In this document: positions 61,638-64,000 of the stretch, one piece after another
Layout: every line of letters starts with the position of its first letter
Numbering within the stretch: position 1 is the stretch's first letter
NCBI RefSeq assembly: GCF_007483685.1
Contig: NZ_VMKN01000001.1
Span: forward strand, 2,595,549-2,659,548
From: Litoribacter populi
Lineage (GTDB): Bacteria > Bacteroidota > Bacteroidia > Cytophagales > Cyclobacteriaceae
Direction: 5' to 3'
DNA: 64,000 bases
Notes under the pieces: generated by a model
Database searches by the model: none
What the model was told of the DNA's origin: nothing
What the model saw: the letters and a program-made list of their open reading frames with translations, nothing else
Translations under genes and position numbers: made by a program

Positions 61638-62289
61638 CTAGTGTAGGATTTTCCATCCTGCCAGCCAGTTGTAGTTATACTTCATGTTCAGCTGAATAAG
61701 CAAAAGTTGCATGTTTTCCAGCGTTCTGCTAACCGTAAGATCACCTGCTACGAGAGGGTTGAAACCCACGGTGCTTACCAGTTCAGCAGCAGTCTGCAAA
61801 GCGGATTCATCGTTTCCTGCTATAAAGGCATCCACTTGCTTGCCGTCAATCAGCGGGCTTGAAAAGTCGGCGGCAAAAGTGGTGTTGAATGCTTTTACTA
61901 CTTTTGCATTAGGCAACAGTTTTTGCAGTTCTTCGGCTGCACTGGTATCAGGTGCTGTCACCAGGCCGTCATAGGTGCTGTTTAGTGGATTTGAGATGCT
62001 GATTACGATTTTTTGGTTGGCAACTTCCTGAATTTTTCGAGCCACATCTTTTTCAGCTTCAAAAGGAACCGCAACGATGATAATGTCCGCTTCCCAGGAA
62101 GCTTCCACAGAACAGTCAATGGCCTCTAAGTTTGCAGAAAGGATTGTTGCTTTTGATTTCCTCAACTACTGCATGGACTTTTTCCTGCTCATTGGTGCAA
62201 AGGAGTAATCTGTAATTGCCTTTTGCCAGCCTTTTTGAAATGGCAGAGCCCATATTTCCGGAGGCTCCGATGATAGCGATTGTTTGCAT
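61638..62289 (-). pseudogene. NADPH-dependent F420-reductase-like oxidoreductase with a single-base frameshift
   Basis: Starts at the ATG at 62289 (MQTIAIIGASGNMGSAISKR, a Rossmann GxxGxxG start, to EEIKS) and continues one frame later as KATILSANLEAIDCSVEASW ... ADIIIVAVPFEAEKDVARKI and the F420-type ending. One surplus A in the CAAAAGC stretch (about 62148) explains it. If repaired, a 216-aa NAD(P)-binding reductase. Lies between a Crp-like regulator and the dioxygenase gene. Confidence 0.82.
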
Positions 62290-62402
62290 TGTCTTCCTGG
62301 TTTAAATTTCTTACAATGCAAAGGTACTACCGCGCCATGCTACCATGCATTGCGCTTAGTCAAGAAAAACCATTGACTTTTGTCAATGAAAAAGGTGGTG
62401 AT

Positions 62403-62981
62403 TTATTTGCGGTTTGCCAGCTTTTTCCTGATTCGGCTTAATGTTTCAGGAGTCAGGCCCATGTAGGAGGCAATCATGTGCTGGGGCACTCTCTGGACAA
62501 TGTCAGGATACTTTTCTGTAAAGTTTATGTAACGTTCTTCTATGGGCAAACTGATATTGGATGTAAGACGTCTTTGGAGCGCTATATAGGCGTTTGTGAT
62601 AAGCAGGCGCATATAGGTCTCATACTTGGGCTGTGTTTTTAGAAGCTCTTCATGCGCATCCTTGGTTATCAAAACCAGTTCGGTATCCTCCAACGCATCG
62701 ATATGGTAAGTAGCAGGTTCACCTGTAAAGAAACTGAATAAGTCCGAGATGGTCCAGCCTTCGAGGGCAAATTGAATGATGTGTTCCTTTCCGTTTTCAA
62801 CAGCGTACTCCCGTAAGGCTCCATTTTCCACAAAAGCAATAACTTTACAGACATCTCCTTCCTGCAATAGGTATTGTTTTTTCCGTAGCTTTTTAGGGGT
62901 TAAATACTTCTTGATTTGTTCCTGTTCTTCATCAGATAGAGGAACTTTCTCATTGTATTTTTGAAAGAATAGGTTGTACAT
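62403..62981 (-). CDS. Crp/Fnr-family transcriptional regulator
   Basis: 192 aa. Beta-roll sensor (KKQYLLQEGDVCKVIAFVEN; EHIIQFALEGWTISDLFSFF) and HTH (QHMIASYMGLTPETLSRIRK). Close relative of the regulator at 58040-58639. It precedes the reductase/dioxygenase/YceI genes on the same strand and may control them. Effector unknown. Confidence 0.88.
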   Translation of the reverse strand: MYNLFFQKYNEKVPLSDEEQEQIKKYLTPKKLRKKQYLLQEGDVCKVIAFVENGALREYAVENGKEHIIQFALEGWTISDLFSFFTGEPATYHIDALEDTELVLITKDAHEELLKTQPKYETYMRLLITNAYIALQRRLTSNISLPIEERYINFTEKYPDIVQRVPQHMIASYMGLTPETLSRIRKKLANRK

Positions 62982-63281
62982 CTATAAATGAATTTTACTG
63001 TCAATACGAAATTAGATTATTGCCTTCACAAGAATTATTTGGACATTTTCATTTTTGGTTCCCCTGAATCAGTTATGGATCACTAACGCATCAATTTACG
63101 GAGCAGTTGTAAGATGTTTCAAGAATTAACTTCGAAACTGGCCCCTCTATAAAATAAACCCAATCTGATTGTAATAATTATCCAGGAGATGGTAAATCTT
63201 ACCGTACCTAATAAGTCGATGGAATCTGAATTAATATGTTTGCCTTATAAACATGTTAGTGTCAATAAAATAAACACCTAG

Positions 63282-63500
63282 ATGGATACCATGGAAAAAG
63301 ATCTGCTAGATCTAAAAAATCGTTGTGAGACTAAGCTTAAATTTCTCTACGGATGGCAAAAGCTACCTTATGATAGGATCGTAAAAGGAAAAGGCATAAT
63401 CTCGACCATAGACTTAACACTCCAATACATGAATGATGGCAATGAAGAAGGCAAAGAGAGATGTCAAAAAGAGCTTAGGGATATGGGATTTCAATTATAA
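63282..63500 (+). CDS. small hypothetical protein
   Basis: 72 aa (MDTMEKDLLDLKNRCETKLK, then YGWQKLPYDRIVKGKGIIST). Helical, charged, one Cys, no family recognised. Alone on the plus strand; the 300 bases before it (62982-63281) hold no supported gene. A terminator-like GAGATCGGGGGCTTTTTTT element follows 110 bases downstream. Confidence 0.55.
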   Translation: MDTMEKDLLDLKNRCETKLKFLYGWQKLPYDRIVKGKGIISTIDLTLQYMNDGNEEGKERCQKELRDMGFQL

Positions 63501-63672
63501 TATTTCAAGCCAATTTCCAACAACAATTTATTGTATGCCAAGCCTTTAATTCTTATATTTCATAAGCAATAGCTAATACGACAAAGTTGTGACCCACCCT
63601 CCAGTGAGTAATTTGGGCCCTTGAGAGATCGGGGGCTTTTTTTATAGTTTATAGCGACTAGGATCCCAAATA

Positions 63673-64000
63673 TTATACGCTCTTCTGCAGCTCCATCTCA
63701 GGCATTTCATCATATGTCCTGCCATTGAGTTCTCTACCAGCTTTCTTCTTGTTCTTCCCTCCCCATTGCTTGAAGAAGAAAGCCACTCCTGCACGATCGC
63801 ATTGCTCCTGGATATCCAGTACCCAGTCCGCATCCATCGGCCTGGGTTTATGACCGCTCTCCCCTCCTACTATCACCCAATCGATTCCGGAAAGGTTAAG
63901 GTCGGGTAACGGTCCAATAAGCGGTTCACATGAAAGGAACTTGACCCGTGCACCGGTCTGCCTAAGCAGATCTATTCGGTCTGTCACCCGCTCATCTTCC
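63673..64000 (-). CDS. DUF5131 (phage Gp37/Gp68-like) protein, cut by window edge
   Basis: At least 108 residues are visible, in frame to the window edge ([76 protein letters not shown]). The CEPLIGP and GGESGxxxRPM motifs are hallmarks of the family, which is radical-SAM-like in its full form and often partners a three-Cys-motif protein (TcmP). The N-terminal part lies beyond the window. A fragment of a second copy is at 53513-53629. Confidence 0.88.
   Translation of the reverse strand, partial: EDERVTDRIDLLRQTGARVKFLSCEPLIGPLPDLNLSGIDWVIVGGESGHKPRPMDADWVLDIQEQCDRAGVAFFFKQWGGKNKKKAGRELNGRTYDEMPEMELQKSV

Overview
The window looks like a chromosome segment of a Bacteroidota bacterium, most likely order Cytophagales and close to Cyclobacteriaceae (inference). 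The signs are a PorP/SprF-family protein, a large PKD/SprB-like protein with a type B type IX secretion (T9SS) sorting domain, a SusC/SusD pair, DUF6266- and DUF6520-type proteins and weak Shine-Dalgarno sequences. No tRNA, rRNA or CRISPR array was seen. Most genes lie on the minus strand.

Layout. 1-3874: T9SS/gliding-type surface module. 4133-8454: translationally coupled run of small membrane proteins, a DUF5675 protein, two paralogues and a DUF6266-like protein. 8500-10042: terpene synthase overlapping a Crp/Fnr-like regulator; upstream lie two FNR-box-like palindromes that face a MauE/DoxX gene (10465). 11470-18495: DUF6520 peptide, SusD, SusC, thioredoxin-fold lipid/periplasmic protein. 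19430-53629: a large defence island. 53745-63500: secreted carbohydrate-related proteins, then a stress/redox cluster with two Crp-like regulators. The right edge cuts a DUF5131 gene.

The defence island holds, in order: a short type II CBASS operon (HNH-SAVED effector, E2-like protein, CD-NTase, DUF2188 gene); an McrB/McrC-like pair with its own cytosine methyltransferase (LlaJI-like arrangement); an EcoRII-type restriction-modification pair with a Vsr nuclease nearby; a NUDIX hydrolase; an AAA ATPase in a compact cassette; a three-gene ABC-3C system; an AAA+ protein that has lost its Walker A; a HEPN/AbiU2-like protein; an IS21 element that splits a small gene; a HipA-like kinase with a separate HIRAN partner; an hsdR stub; a lone PD-(D/E)XK protein; and a SLATT membrane protein paired with a cupin-like protein.

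The most unusual structure is a 26-bp inverted repeat, AAAAATACC-N8-GGTATTTTT, found five times in the island, always with exactly 8 bases between the arms and always upstream of a minus-strand gene or gene remnant. Second are imperfect palindromes resembling integron attC sites at the edges of several single-operon defence cassettes, although no integron integrase is present in the window. Intergenic spaces also hold several classes of degenerate short-word repeats. Three genes (22704-22938, 57484-57835, 61638-62289) each need removal of one base to be intact, so some breaks may be sequencing errors.
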